Shown here in pieces: positions 47,138 through 56,531 of a DNA stretch of 64,000 bases (within the stretch, counting starts at the first letter, position 1; every line of letters starts with the position of its first letter). Source of the DNA: Glaciimonas soli (lineage in GTDB: Bacteria; Pseudomonadota; Gammaproteobacteria; Burkholderiales; Burkholderiaceae_D); contig NZ_WINI01000007.1 in assembly GCF_009497155.1 (NCBI RefSeq), positions 379,137 through 443,136 on the forward strand, in the 5' to 3' direction. The notes below the pieces were generated by a model, which saw only the letters and a list, made by a program, of their open reading frames with translations, was not told the origin of the DNA and did not search any database. A program made the translations under genes and the position numbers.

Positions 47138-48520
47138 TCAACACTCAATCACGTTTACTGCCAAACCACCTCGTGATGTTTCTTTGTACTTAGTCTTCAT
47201 ATCGGCGCCCGTTTGCATCATGGTTTTAATTACTTTATCGAGCGAGACATAATGTTTACCGTTACCACGTAAAGCAATCCGCGCCGCGTTAATGGCTTTG
47301 ACTGCTCCCATCGCGTTACGTTCTATACAGGGTATTTGCACTAAACCACCGACCGGGTCACAGGTCATGCCAAGGTTGTGCTCCATACCGATTTCTGCGG
47401 CATTTTCTATCTGTTCGTTACTGCCGCCAAGAACTGCAGCCAACGCACCGGCCGCCATTGAGCAGGCAACACCGACCTCACCCTGACAACCAACTTCCGC
47501 GCCGGAGATAGACGCATTTTCTTTATAGATCAAGCCAATCGCGGCTGCCGTCAACAAGAAAGTGACGACGCCATCTTGATTCGCCCCTGGGACAAATTTA
47601 TTGTAGTACTGCAGCACGGCAGGAATCACGCCGGCAGCACCATTCGTCGGCGCTGTGACGATGCGACCACCAGCGGCATTTTCTTCATTCACTGCCATCG
47701 CGTACAGGTTGACCCAATCGAGCATGGCGAGCGGATCGTTAAATGATTCTTCGGTACGATTACGTAGCTGTTGCGACAATTCGTGGGCGCGACGCTTGAC
47801 ACGCATTGGTCCGGGCAATTCTCCATCTGTCGCACAACCGCGCTTGATCGTGGCCGCCATGACATCCCAAATACTCAACAATTTGATGCGCACTTCTTCC
47901 GCGCTACGCCAGTATTTTTCGTTTTCCAGCATCAGCTGCGCAATCGTCAAACCGCTGTCAGCACACGCACGTAGCAGTTGATCACCAGAGTGGAATGGAT
48001 GCGGAACGCAATCACCTGGCGTACTAGGCGTACCATTAACGCGCAAGCCGTCCTGACTCACAACAAAACCACCGCCGACCGAGTAATATTCTTTTTCTGC
48101 CAAAACATTGCCATTTACATCCATAGCAAAAAAACGCATGCCATTAGGATGTTGTGGCAATGATTCACGACGGAAGAACAATAAATGATCCTTTTCGTTG
48201 AGCGTAATCTTATGCGTACCATTGAGCAGCATTTGTTTGCTCAATCGCATTTCAGCTAAACGCGGTTCCACCAAATCCGGATCAAGTTGATCCGGAACAT
48301 GCCCTTCTAAACCTAGTAGCACCGCTTTATCTGTTCCGTGACCTTTCCCGGTCGCACCAAGTGAGCCATACAATTCTGAGCGCACAGAACACACTTGCTC
48401 CAACATACCCGCTTCTTGCAAATACCCGGCAAAACGGCTGGCTGCAATCATTGGCCCAACCGTATGCGAACTCGATGGGCCGATGCCAACTTTGAATAAA
48501 TCGAAGGTGCTGATGTTCAT
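47138..48520 (-). CDS. sdaA: L-serine ammonia-lyase (4Fe-4S)
   Basis: Deaminates L-serine to pyruvate. 460 residues, single-chain beta/alpha form. The N-terminal SDH-beta domain holds the phosphate-like motif [11 protein letters not shown] (15-25); the C-terminal catalytic domain has [16 protein letters not shown], the cluster cysteines in [14 protein letters not shown] and the last one in the final residues (NVIEC). The clustered cysteines indicate an oxygen-sensitive 4Fe-4S centre, not PLP. Located 157 bases downstream of the ornithine-cyclodeaminase-like gene on the same strand, perhaps in the same amino-acid catabolic region. Confidence 0.96.
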   Translation of the reverse strand: MNISTFDLFKVGIGPSSSHTVGPMIAASRFAGYLQEAGMLEQVCSVRSELYGSLGATGKGHGTDKAVLLGLEGHVPDQLDPDLVEPRLAEMRLSKQMLLNGTHKITLNEKDHLLFFRRESLPQHPNGMRFFAMDVNGNVLAEKEYYSVGGGFVVSQDGLRVNGTPSTPGDCVPHPFHSGDQLLRACADSGLTIAQLMLENEKYWRSAEEVRIKLLSIWDVMAATIKRGCATDGELPGPMRVKRRAHELSQQLRNRTEESFNDPLAMLDWVNLYAMAVNEENAAGGRIVTAPTNGAAGVIPAVLQYYNKFVPGANQDGVVTFLLTAAAIGLIYKENASISGAEVGCQGEVGVACSMAAGALAAVLGGSNEQIENAAEIGMEHNLGMTCDPVGGLVQIPCIERNAMGAVKAINAARIALRGNGKHYVSLDKVIKTMMQTGADMKTKYKETSRGGLAVNVIEC

Positions 48521-48677
48521 TACTAACCTTAAAAAAGAAACACTTAAAAATAAATTTAGTATGTTCTATATTGCGCCTAAATGGCGCGTGCTGTACAGAA
48601 CCAACTATTTACATCATGTCAGTTAAAACGACTCTCTGCAGGACTTTCGCAATGAAAACCGGCTGAAACCAGCGCTG

Positions 48678-49613
48678 CTATTTCAATCCCAACGATGCCA
48701 CTGCTACCCGAGCAGCCGCTAAATCCCATGCTGCACGCCCTACTGTTTTAAACACTGGCAGCACTGGTGCCGACGACAACGGTAACGCCAGCACATCCTG
48801 CAATTCGCGTACCTGACTCCAATCTACCGGGGCCTGCAACAAATCGCCCGCTTCATGTTTGGCACCTGACAAATAATCGACAATCACGGTACGTGCATGT
48901 GGACCAGTCAGTAACTGGGCAGGAAACTCCACCATGTCCGGCTTGAAAGCACCGACGCCAATGGCCAAGGTATCGGCAGCAATATTTGCAGGTATCACGG
49001 CTGTGCGTGAAGTCGTCAACGCGATCACGACATCAACTTTGGGAGCATCAACTTCTAACTGATGAGAAGAAATGGCTTGCGCCGTCAACTGAGGATAACG
49101 CTGTTTTAACGTATCGCAAAACAACTGTGTTTTCGCCACATCACGTGCCGCAATCCAAACGTTGCTGATCCCAAAATACTCCACCAGCGCTTCTACGTGC
49201 GCCAGTGCTTGTACGCCGGTACCAATCAACAATACTGACGTTGGTTTGCGTGGTAACAACGTCTGTATCCCCAGCAATGTGACCGCTGCGGTACGCCGTG
49301 CCGATACTACTGGTCCATCTAGCAGTGCCAGACGACGTCCGGTATGTGTTTCAAAGACCACCACTTCACCTTGAATCGCCGGCAAGTGATGTTGTGCATT
49401 GTTTGCATGAACCGTAATCAGTTTGGTCACGCTCAGATCATCTGCAACGGCGGGCATGCACAGCAGCACGCTGGCGTTGTCAATCTCGACTACCATCCGT
49501 TCTGGCGCATTGATTTCATTTGCGCGTAATTGTTGCGCGGCCAGTGCAATGGCTGGGACTAAAGCGGAATACGGTAATGCTGCGGCGGTTTGTTGCGCGT
49601 TCAGAATTTGCAT
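48678..49613 (-). CDS. Ornithine cyclodeaminase/mu-crystallin family, probable delta1-pyrroline-2-carboxylate reductase
   Basis: 311 residues of the OCD/mu-crystallin family, with the Rossmann motif VLLIGTGVQALAHVEAL near residue 127 and the family core RRTAAVTLLGIQTL. The family includes ornithine cyclodeaminase, alanine dehydrogenase, ketimine reductase and the LhpI reductase that turns delta1-pyrroline-2-carboxylate into L-proline. The last is preferred because the neighbouring gene (49967-50977) encodes a probable trans-3-hydroxyproline dehydratase, whose product is exactly that imine. Sequence alone would not separate these options. Confidence 0.82.
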   Translation of the reverse strand: MQILNAQQTAAALPYSALVPAIALAAQQLRANEINAPERMVVEIDNASVLLCMPAVADDLSVTKLITVHANNAQHHLPAIQGEVVVFETHTGRRLALLDGPVVSARRTAAVTLLGIQTLLPRKPTSVLLIGTGVQALAHVEALVEYFGISNVWIAARDVAKTQLFCDTLKQRYPQLTAQAISSHQLEVDAPKVDVVIALTTSRTAVIPANIAADTLAIGVGAFKPDMVEFPAQLLTGPHARTVIVDYLSGAKHEAGDLLQAPVDWSQVRELQDVLALPLSSAPVLPVFKTVGRAAWDLAAARVAVASLGLK

Positions 49614-49720
49614 TGTTTTGCTCCGTGTTGTTATTGTTTTTATTGGTTAAATTTATTTAGGGGGTGATGCCGTTCAGACCAGCTATCATGATTAAAGCGT
49701 CACTCCGTGGTGAAGGCAAT

Positions 49721-49816
49721 GTCGGGGGTAGCCCGACAGCTACTCACTTTTCTTGCTTCGCCAAGAAAAGTAAGCAAAAGAAGGCGATCGCAGAGCCGTT
49801 GCCCGCCGTTGGCGGG
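49721..49816. repeat. Three-hairpin dispersed element
   Basis: Hairpin 1, GTCGGG / CCCGAC (49721-49737); hairpin 2, a perfect ten-base stem ACTTTTCTTG / CAAGAAAAGT (49746-49771); hairpin 3, CCCGCC / GGCGGG (49802-49816). The central text resembles an element I recall from many betaproteobacterial gaps. A GTCAAA triplet repeat follows at 49859-49876. The 353-base gap 49614-49966 holds nothing else recognisable. Confidence 0.6.
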
Positions 49817-49966
49817 TTCCCAAATGTGGCAACGTCCGATGCGAAATTCAAAATCAACGTCAAAGTCAAAGTCAAAAACACCCATCTCGGCGAGGTTAAG
49901 ATATTTTATGCAACTATTCCGGGTGAACAGCTTTTTCTTGATCTGTTTTTTGTAATACCTAATCGA

Positions 49967-50977
49967 TTAACGCAAGAAAAAACCTTGCGGAAACGGATCT
50001 GACTCTTCCAGTACCCATTGGTTAAAGCTCATGATGTGCGCATTGCCTGTGACTTCAGTAATCGCGGCATCGAACTCGCCCACTTTGGTAGTGGCGATCA
50101 CGCGCACTGTGAAACAGCTGCCAACGATGCTTTCATTGATTAACGGCTGATTCATCGCCAATTTTTGGCGAAGGAATAATTGTGCCGCACGACCGGAAGT
50201 GCCGGTGCCCGTTGGAGATCGGTCCACTTCGCGGTCAGCGAAAATACAGACGTTGACTTGATCTGCGGCCGGGTTGTTGGGCAAGCCGTCAACTATGGTG
50301 CCGTATAGCGTATTCAGGCCGGGCTCCAAAGGGTGCTGTATTTGCACTTTGGCTTTGACCGCCGCTTTGGTTTCTGCACCCAGCTGTATTAAGCTGCGCA
50401 CTTGCTCTGGTTTTACTTGTAGTCCGGCTTGTTCTACATTCATGTAGTAATAGAATGCGCCGCCAAACACAATGTCACCGATCATCTTGCCAAAACTTGG
50501 TGTATCAACCTCTACATCGCGCTGGTAGATAAATGCAGGCACATTACGGAAAGTGACATTACCGGCGCGGACACCATCCCACTCAACATGGGCTTCAATA
50601 AAACCGGCCGGGGTATCAAAACCAATACGTGTCAGCGGTATTGTGCGCTCTACATGATTGAGTTCAACCAGTGTTTTTCCCAACGCGATGATGCCGTGAC
50701 CGCACATATCGCTATAGCCTTCATTGTGGATAAAAATTACCCCGAAATCGGCAGCGTCGGTTGTCGGCGGCAGCAAGTAAGCACCATACATATCAGCATG
50801 GCCACGCGGCTCGTTCATCAAAAATTGGCGTAGATCGTCGCGCTCTTTTTTCAGCCATGAACGACGCTCTAAGATAGTTTTCCCCGGTACTGGCGGCAAA
50901 CCAGAAATCACGATGCGCAGAGGTTCGCCTCCGGTGTGCGCATCAACTGTGTGAATGGTTCGGGTATAGCTGAGCAT
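49967..50977 (-). CDS. Trans-3-hydroxy-L-proline dehydratase (proline racemase family)
   Basis: 336 residues of the proline-racemase fold. Proline racemases and 4-hydroxyproline epimerases use two cysteines. Here the first is present (C92 in DMCGHG) but the second site reads DRSPTGTGTSG, with T256 in place of cysteine. The Cys/Thr pair is the known signature of trans-3-hydroxy-L-proline dehydratase, which releases delta1-pyrroline-2-carboxylate. Other conserved segments: DAHTGGEPLRIV at the start and the late GSCFTVRV. Neighbours fit: a probable pyrroline-2-carboxylate reductase downstream and an amino-acid binding protein upstream, on the same strand. Confidence 0.9.
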   Translation of the reverse strand: MLSYTRTIHTVDAHTGGEPLRIVISGLPPVPGKTILERRSWLKKERDDLRQFLMNEPRGHADMYGAYLLPPTTDAADFGVIFIHNEGYSDMCGHGIIALGKTLVELNHVERTIPLTRIGFDTPAGFIEAHVEWDGVRAGNVTFRNVPAFIYQRDVEVDTPSFGKMIGDIVFGGAFYYYMNVEQAGLQVKPEQVRSLIQLGAETKAAVKAKVQIQHPLEPGLNTLYGTIVDGLPNNPAADQVNVCIFADREVDRSPTGTGTSGRAAQLFLRQKLAMNQPLINESIVGSCFTVRVIATTKVGEFDAAITEVTGNAHIMSFNQWVLEESDPFPQGFFLR

Positions 50978-51022
50978 GAAAAATTTCCTTTTTAATTACC
51001 TTAAAAACAATATTTGCCACAA

Positions 51023-51062
51023 AAAAAATGTCGGCCCCATTTTCATGGAAACGACATTTTTT
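51023..51062 (-). terminator. Terminator between the binding-protein gene and the dehydratase gene
   Basis: Stem AAAAAATGTCG / CGACATTTTTT with an 18-base loop, nine bases past the stop of the binding-protein gene on the minus strand. It could limit read-through into the dehydratase gene, giving more of the binding protein. Confidence 0.8.
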
Positions 51063-51070
51063 AAGTGCTT

Positions 51071-52201
51071 TTAGTAGCTAGTCAACGCTACTGGCAGGCC
51101 ACCTTTAAAGCGGAATACAGTGACTGGGGATTCTTTCAAGTCATGCTTGGCATCAAATGAATATTCGCCCGCGACACCTTTGTACTGAATTTTTGACAGC
51201 GCTGAAATATATACTTTCGGCTCTACCGAATTTGCCGCTTTCATTGCTGCCGCAATCACCATCATACCGTCGTAGAACGAAGCGGCATACGTTTCTGCTG
51301 GACGATTAAAACGTTTTTGATATTCAGCAGAAAATACTTTGCCTTCAGATAATTTATCCAGCATCGCACCACCTTGCGTGCAATACACTTGATCAGTAAT
51401 CGCGTCACCGCCTAAACGTCCCATTTCCGGGGCGCAAATTCCATCACCACCCAACAACAACATATTATTCAGACCCAATTGCTTCATCTGACGCGTCATC
51501 GGTCCACCTTGTGGAGAATAACCGCCGTAGAAAATCGCATCAGGTTTCTTGGACTTGATACTGGTCAGAATAGCGGTGAAATCCGTTGCTTTGTCATTGG
51601 TGTAATCGTTGCTGACGATTTTGATACCGTTAGCTTTGGCTACTTTAGAAAACTCTTCAGCCAAGCCTTGACCATACGCAGTACGATCATCAATAACCGC
51701 AACAGTCTTGAGTTTCAATTCTTTAGCGGCATACAACGCCATCTTGCCACCCAACTGACTATCGCTAGCGGCAACCCGGAACACATTGGCAAAACCTTGT
51801 TGTGTGATTTTTGGGTTCGATGCGACTGTACCCATGACGATACCCGCGTCGTTATACACACGTGATGCTGGAATCGTTACGCCCGAATTGTATGGACCGA
51901 CAATCGCTTTAACATGCATGTCGCTCAGCTTTTGCGCGACGCCGACGCCTGATTTAGGATCTCCCTGATCATCTTCCATCACGGCTTCAAACTTGATCTT
52001 TTTCCCGCCAATCACCAAGCCTTGTGCATTCAATTTATCGATAGCCATTTCCAGGCCACCTTTATTGTCATTGCCAGCTGAAGCTTGTGGACCGGTCAGC
52101 GGGCTGCTGAATCCGATCTTCACTACTTGTGTCTCCTGCGCCATTGCCAACGCTGGAAGCGCCGCCAACATTCCTATCATGAGTTTGGTCCGTATATACA
52201 T
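51071..52201 (-). CDS. Branched-chain-type amino-acid ABC transporter, substrate-binding protein
   Basis: 376 residues with a signal peptide (MYIRTKLMIGMLAALPALAMA) and a mature Leu/Ile/Val-binding-protein fold (VKIGFSSPLTGPQASAGND, VGPYNSGVTIPASRVY, FRVAASDSQLGGKMA). It captures an amino acid or similar solute in the periplasm for a LIV-type permease. No permease or ATPase genes are adjacent, so it must share them with another locus. Position just upstream of the hydroxyproline genes suggests a hydroxyproline or proline ligand, but this is inference. Confidence 0.92.
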   Translation of the reverse strand: MYIRTKLMIGMLAALPALAMAQETQVVKIGFSSPLTGPQASAGNDNKGGLEMAIDKLNAQGLVIGGKKIKFEAVMEDDQGDPKSGVGVAQKLSDMHVKAIVGPYNSGVTIPASRVYNDAGIVMGTVASNPKITQQGFANVFRVAASDSQLGGKMALYAAKELKLKTVAVIDDRTAYGQGLAEEFSKVAKANGIKIVSNDYTNDKATDFTAILTSIKSKKPDAIFYGGYSPQGGPMTRQMKQLGLNNMLLLGGDGICAPEMGRLGGDAITDQVYCTQGGAMLDKLSEGKVFSAEYQKRFNRPAETYAASFYDGMMVIAAAMKAANSVEPKVYISALSKIQYKGVAGEYSFDAKHDLKESPVTVFRFKGGLPVALTSY

Positions 52202-52461
52202 GGCCTACCTTTCATCTGTCTTATGGTTGATTCTGCGTAGTTGCTTTGTTATTTCATGCAATTTTATCGTCATGATATGGCGATAAATAACGCACATTGC
52301 TTATGGTTTTTTACCACTTCTTGCAACTGGCAATCCTAGCAGGGGTACGACAAGATTAAATTTTCTTGTGCCACGCCTTTTCCATAGATTCCATGGAAAA
52401 AAACAAACCTTGATGGCAAATAGAAAACAATATTGACTAAATATTATTTTTATTAACTTGC

Positions 52462-53352
52462 CTAAATCTGAACACCCATTTCCAACAGTCCCACTCGCAC
52501 ATCTGCATAACGCAAACTTACCCCCAATTCCGTTTTGATGCGTCGATTCGTCAAACGCCGGGATTCCGACATGAACGATAACAACATCGGCGAAACATTC
52601 CTTTCTAGTTCAGCGCGCGGCAAACGCGGTGGCAATGGTAGAGAAAAAGCGGCTGCCACAGCATCAAAATAGTCCCCCATTTTCAACGCACTATCATCGA
52701 CTGCGTGATACACCCGCAACGGCGATGCTCTGAAGATGGCTGCGAAAATAATCCGTGCCAAATCATCGGCATGAATGTGGTTGGTGTAGACATCATCCTC
52801 TCGCCGTAGTGCCGGCGTACCTTTTTGCAAGCGCTCTATCGGCAAACGGTTGGCCGCGTAAATACCTGGCACCCGTAAAATCGCCAATCGAGATCCGCGT
52901 CGCCTGGCCCATGCACGCAGCACTTGCTCTGCATCGACACGTCGATAGGCACGCGCATTTAGCGGATGCACACACCGGGTCTCATCAACCAGCTCACCAC
53001 CGCAATCGCCATAAACACCCGTGGTGCTGATATAAACAAGTGTCGCTCCCTCGGGTAAAATGGCGACCAGATTACGTGTGCGCTGGTCTTGATGGCCAGT
53101 CGATTGTGGCGGTGCCAAATGCACAACGATATGTGCGAGTTGCGCCAAACGTGCCAACGTTGCTGGCTGATCCAAATCAGCTATGACAGGAATGGCGCCA
53201 GCTGCGCGCAACTCAGCGCAACGTGCAGCCTGACTGGTGACAGCGAAAACACGAAAACGTTGTTGCAACATCGGTAACAAACGCATGCCGACATCGCCGC
53301 AGCCAAGTATCAACAAGCGTGGTTTGTGGAATTTTTTCTTTATATTTTGCAT
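52462..53352 (-). CDS. NAD-dependent epimerase/dehydratase-like protein (YeeZ type)
   Basis: 296 residues, extended-SDR fold. The nucleotide-binding motif is the variant LILGCGDVGMRLLP at residues 14-27; YISTTGVYGDCGGELVDE is the Ser/Thr active-site region and RVDAEQVLR takes the place of YxxxK, with no catalytic tyrosine evident in AYRRVDAEQ beyond Y137. YeeZ-type proteins have no established reaction. Divergent from the ferredoxin-reductase gene through a 50-base gap. Confidence 0.82.
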   Translation of the reverse strand: MQNIKKKFHKPRLLILGCGDVGMRLLPMLQQRFRVFAVTSQAARCAELRAAGAIPVIADLDQPATLARLAQLAHIVVHLAPPQSTGHQDQRTRNLVAILPEGATLVYISTTGVYGDCGGELVDETRCVHPLNARAYRRVDAEQVLRAWARRRGSRLAILRVPGIYAANRLPIERLQKGTPALRREDDVYTNHIHADDLARIIFAAIFRASPLRVYHAVDDSALKMGDYFDAVAAAFSLPLPPRLPRAELERNVSPMLLSFMSESRRLTNRRIKTELGVSLRYADVRVGLLEMGVQI

Positions 53353-53402
53353 AGCAGTTTGTCGATGACGTATTTTATAAATAACTTAACAAACAGGATT
53401 GT

Positions 53403-54425
53403 ATGAGTTTCCAGGTAACAGTTCAGCCGAGTGGCCGACAATTTGTATGCGATGAGGGTGAAACCATCCTCAATGCTGCCATCCGCGCTGGTGTTGGATT
53501 GCCTTATGGCTGTAAAAATGGCGCGTGTAGTTCTTGCAAAGGTAAGCTTGTTTCTGGCAAGGTCACTCATGGCGCACATCAGGAAAAGGCCTTACCGGTC
53601 AAAGAAGAGGAGTTAGGATTTTCGCTGTTCTGCTGCGCGACGCCACATTCCGATGTCACCATCGAAGCGCGCGAAGTCACTGGAGTCGGTGAGTTTCCAA
53701 TCCGAAAAATGCCTACTCGTATCGCCAAAATCGACAAAGTGGCCGATGACGTTGTCGTCATCTCTCTTCAATTACCTGCTTCCGAACGACTTCAATATCT
53801 GGCTGGGCAATATGTTGAATTCTTGCTGCGCGATGGCAAACGCCGTAGTTATAGCATGGCCAACGCCCCTCATAAGGATGAGCACATCACGTTGCATATT
53901 CGGCATATGCCAGGCGGATTGTTTACTGACCAGGTATTTAACACGCTGAAAGAACGCGATATTCTGCGCTTTGAAGGACCGCTGGGTACTTTCTTTTTAC
54001 GAGAAGACTCCGATAAACCTATCGTGTTGCTAGCATCAGGAACAGGTTTTGCGCCTATCAAGGCCTTGGTCGAACAAGTTATCCATAACGATTCCAAACG
54101 AGCCATGACGCTGTACTGGGGTGGTCGCCGGCCGCAAGATTTGTATATGCATGCGCTATGCGAAGAATGGGCGCGTACGATTCCCAACTTTACATATGTA
54201 CCGGTGATTTCAGATGCCAATGATGCCGACCACTGGACTGGCCGTACTGGCTTTGTCCATCAGGCGGTAGTCGACGATTTTGCAGATTTGTCTAATCATC
54301 AGGTATACGCCTGTGGTGCACCAATAGTGGTGGAATCAGCGCAACGTGACTTTATTGCCTTGTGCAAACTGCCGGCTGAAGAATTTTATGCCGATGCGTT
54401 TACCTCGGAAGCGGATTTGGCTTAA
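53403..54425 (+). CDS. 2Fe-2S ferredoxin/NAD(P)H reductase, CDP-6-deoxy-delta-3,4-glucoseen reductase-like
   Basis: 340 residues in three parts: a plant-type ferredoxin (1-90; cluster cysteines C37, C42, C45 and C77), a FAD-binding barrel (about 100-195; RRSYSMANAP) and an NAD-binding domain (about 200-330; LLASGTGFAPIKALVEQ and YACGAP). This order is that of AscD/RfbI and of phenol-hydroxylase-type reductases. It passes electrons from NADH to an iron protein partner. No deoxysugar genes are nearby, so the partner may be an oxygenase or another metalloenzyme elsewhere. Confidence 0.9.
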   Translation: MSFQVTVQPSGRQFVCDEGETILNAAIRAGVGLPYGCKNGACSSCKGKLVSGKVTHGAHQEKALPVKEEELGFSLFCCATPHSDVTIEAREVTGVGEFPIRKMPTRIAKIDKVADDVVVISLQLPASERLQYLAGQYVEFLLRDGKRRSYSMANAPHKDEHITLHIRHMPGGLFTDQVFNTLKERDILRFEGPLGTFFLREDSDKPIVLLASGTGFAPIKALVEQVIHNDSKRAMTLYWGGRRPQDLYMHALCEEWARTIPNFTYVPVISDANDADHWTGRTGFVHQAVVDDFADLSNHQVYACGAPIVVESAQRDFIALCKLPAEEFYADAFTSEADLA

Positions 54426-54475
54426 CCCTATTTGGCCAATCCGTTGCGCAAACGCTATTTCAGTTAAAAAACTTT

Positions 54476-54504
54476 TTGACGCATTGCGCAAAACGCCCTA
54501 CTAT
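54476..54504 (+). promoter_or_regulatory. Sigma-70 promoter for a short transcript before argD
   Basis: TTGACG at 54476-54481, exactly 17 bases, then TACTAT at 54499-54504. This is the best promoter match noticed in the window. Transcription should begin near 54511, far upstream of the argD-like start at 54690 and ahead of a strong terminator. Confidence 0.7.
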
Positions 54505-54510
54505 TCACAA

Positions 54511-54637
54511 AATGAAACTGATTAATAGACAATTGCGACGCCGTATCCCGCTGCCATCATCCGGCCAGCCTGGCATTCAGTGCGCTTAAGCGTTTCCTGA
54601 TCAAGAAGCCACAGGCCCGTGCCTGTGGTTTTTTTTT
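54511..54637 (+). ncRNA. Candidate small RNA or argD leader (attenuator)
   Basis: About 127 bases bracketed by the promoter above and a strong intrinsic terminator. Inside are GCCA-gcc-TGGC (54564-54574), the perfect palindrome CGCTTAAGCG (54583-54592) and the terminator stem. An ATG at 54512 opens a 25-codon reading frame with Arg at codons 6, 9, 10 and 11, ending in the CGCTTAAGCG palindrome. It would be nearly leaderless. It can be read as a stand-alone sRNA or as a leader that controls the argD-like gene. No known RNA family is recognised. Confidence 0.5.
54605..54637 (+). terminator. Intrinsic terminator ahead of argD
   Basis: Stem GCCACAGGC / GCCTGTGGT with a four-base loop followed by nine T. 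It is 183 bases past the reductase gene's stop and 53 bases before the argD-like start, so it more likely ends the short transcript than the reductase mRNA. Confidence 0.88.
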
Positions 54638-54689
54638 GCTATTTCCACTTATTTTTACCCTGCGCCGCCGCGCCCAACCGGAGTCAGAC

Positions 54690-55910
54690 ATGTCACACAA
54701 GGAATTCAAGCAATACCCCGTCCAAGATTTGATGTATGTAACCCCTCGGCCTGAATTGGTGTTCACCGAAGGTAGTGGCATGTGGATGACTGATCATACC
54801 GGCAAGCGCTATCTGGATTACTTGCAAGGTTGGGCGGTCAATTCCTTGGGACATTCGCCGCAATGCATACAAGATGCCTTGACTATCCAGGCAAAAAAAA
54901 TCATTAACCCTTCACCGGCTTTTTACAACGCGCCATCGGCTGAGCTGGCGGCATTATTGACAGCCAACTCCTGCTTCGATCGTGTATTTTTCGGCAGTAG
55001 CGGAGCCGAAGCCAATGAAGGCGCCATCAAGCTGGCACGTAAATGGGGCAAGCTCAACAAAAATAAAGCAGGTCAAAATCGTTTTGAAATCATCACCTTC
55101 AATCATGGTTTCCATGGCCGCACTATCGCCACCATGTCGGCTAGCGGCAAACCGGGCTGGGATACGATTTTCGCACCTCAGGTGCCGGGCTTTCCTAAAG
55201 CTGAATTGAATGATATTGCTAGCGTAGAAAGTCTCATCAACGAACATACCGTCGCCGTAATGCTGGAACCGGTGCAAGGTGAAAGCGGTGTTGTTCCCGC
55301 TACGCGCGAATTCATGCAAGCGTTACGTGCGCTCACAAAAAAGCACAACCTTCTGCTAATTGTCGATGAAGTACAAACTGGCATGGGACGTACCGGTGAG
55401 TTGTTTGCGTATCAACTGGCCGGCATCGAACCGGACATCATGACGCTAGCCAAAGGTATCGGTGGCGGTGTGCCTTTATCGGCAATGCTGGCGCGTGAAG
55501 AAGTCGCCTGTTTTGAAGCTGGCGATCAGGGCGGCACCTACACCGGCAACCCATTGATGACAGCGGTTGGGCTTGCCGTCTTGAAAACTTTGCTCGCGCC
55601 GGGCTTTATGGATACGATCAAAGAGAAAAGTGCTTACCTCAGTGCAGCATTAACTAAACTGAGCGAAAAACATGGCCTCGATGGCGAACGTGGTGAGGGC
55701 TTGTTACGCGCGCTTAAATTAGGCAAAGACATCGGCCCGCAAATCGTTGATATGGCACGTGATATGGGACCGGTTGGCTTGCTGCTTAATTCACCGCGTC
55801 CTAATTTGTTACGGTTTATGCCGGCGCTGAATCTGACAATAGAGGAAATTGATCAGATGATTGCGATGTTGTCAGAAGTGTTGACTCGCATTGAGAAACA
55901 AAACAAATAA
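54690..55910 (+). CDS. argD: Acetylornithine aminotransferase-like class III aminotransferase
   Basis: 406-residue PLP enzyme. It shows the class III signature [23 protein letters not shown] and the PLP lysine in [34 protein letters not shown] binds the cofactor phosphate. Overall it fits acetylornithine transaminases, which make N-acetylornithine in arginine synthesis; a succinylornithine or ornithine aminotransferase is possible. GGAG ahead of the ATG at 54690 fixes the start; the frame is open further up across the terminator T-run, which is not coding. Preceded by the candidate leader RNA. Confidence 0.88.
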   Translation: MSHKEFKQYPVQDLMYVTPRPELVFTEGSGMWMTDHTGKRYLDYLQGWAVNSLGHSPQCIQDALTIQAKKIINPSPAFYNAPSAELAALLTANSCFDRVFFGSSGAEANEGAIKLARKWGKLNKNKAGQNRFEIITFNHGFHGRTIATMSASGKPGWDTIFAPQVPGFPKAELNDIASVESLINEHTVAVMLEPVQGESGVVPATREFMQALRALTKKHNLLLIVDEVQTGMGRTGELFAYQLAGIEPDIMTLAKGIGGGVPLSAMLAREEVACFEAGDQGGTYTGNPLMTAVGLAVLKTLLAPGFMDTIKEKSAYLSAALTKLSEKHGLDGERGEGLLRALKLGKDIGPQIVDMARDMGPVGLLLNSPRPNLLRFMPALNLTIEEIDQMIAMLSEVLTRIEKQNK

Positions 55911-55947
55911 CACGCATATCCAAAAACGCAATATTGAGGGACGTACC

Positions 55948-56454
55948 ATGACGTTTAAAACGTTTGCTATCTGTTGCTGCACCTTATTTTTGGTGGCCTG
56001 CGGCAGCGCACCAGTGGTACGCGATACCACACTATCGCGCGAAGGCTGGTGGTCTGAGTCCACCGGTGAACCCAGCGACAAAGGCAATGACATTGTCATC
56101 TACGCACTCGGTTTAATTGACACCAGTTATAAATTCGGCGGAAAGAATCCCGAGGCGGGATTGGATTGCAGCGGCATGGTCAGTTATGTCTATCAACATG
56201 CAGCTGACATCAAATTGACTGGCAGCGCGGCGATGATGGCGAAGTTAGGAAGAGTAGTATCGAACAAAGATTTGCGGCCCGGTGATTTGGTATTTTTCAA
56301 CACCATGCATCGCCCTGCTTCGCATGTCGGCGTGTATATCGGTGATGGTCGTTTTGTCGATGCGCCGTCAACCAATGGCAAGGTGCGGATTGATAAGCTG
56401 GATAACAAGTATTACGCGCAGCGGTTTGAACAGGCACGACGGTATTTTGATTGA
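55948..56454 (+). CDS. NlpC/P60-family lipoprotein hydrolase
   Basis: 168-residue lipoprotein with a cysteine-peptidase domain that cuts peptide bonds in peptidoglycan stems. The lipobox is LVAC (C18). The NlpC/P60 core has C74 in LDCSGMVSYVY, the PGDLVFF strand and H126 in ASHVGVYIGDGRFVDA. A GAGGG at good distance fixes the ATG at 55948. It starts 38 bases after argD on the same strand and may be co-transcribed; a terminator follows. Confidence 0.92.
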   Translation: MTFKTFAICCCTLFLVACGSAPVVRDTTLSREGWWSESTGEPSDKGNDIVIYALGLIDTSYKFGGKNPEAGLDCSGMVSYVYQHAADIKLTGSAAMMAKLGRVVSNKDLRPGDLVFFNTMHRPASHVGVYIGDGRFVDAPSTNGKVRIDKLDNKYYAQRFEQARRYFD

Positions 56455-56476
56455 GAACAAAGAGTGCCATAGACAC

Positions 56477-56508
56477 AAAAAAACCGGAGGCGAACTCCGG
56501 TTTTTTTT
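56477..56508. terminator. Bidirectional terminator between the NlpC/P60 gene and lpdA
   Basis: Stem AAAAACCGGAG / CTCCGGTTTTT around a short loop, with A- and T-runs, between convergent genes. Confidence 0.92.
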
Positions 56509-56531
56509 ATGCAGTGACGTTCAGTGTCAAC

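Noticed and set aside
49859-49876. GTCAAA tandem repeat
   Set aside because: Only three units; too short to infer function.
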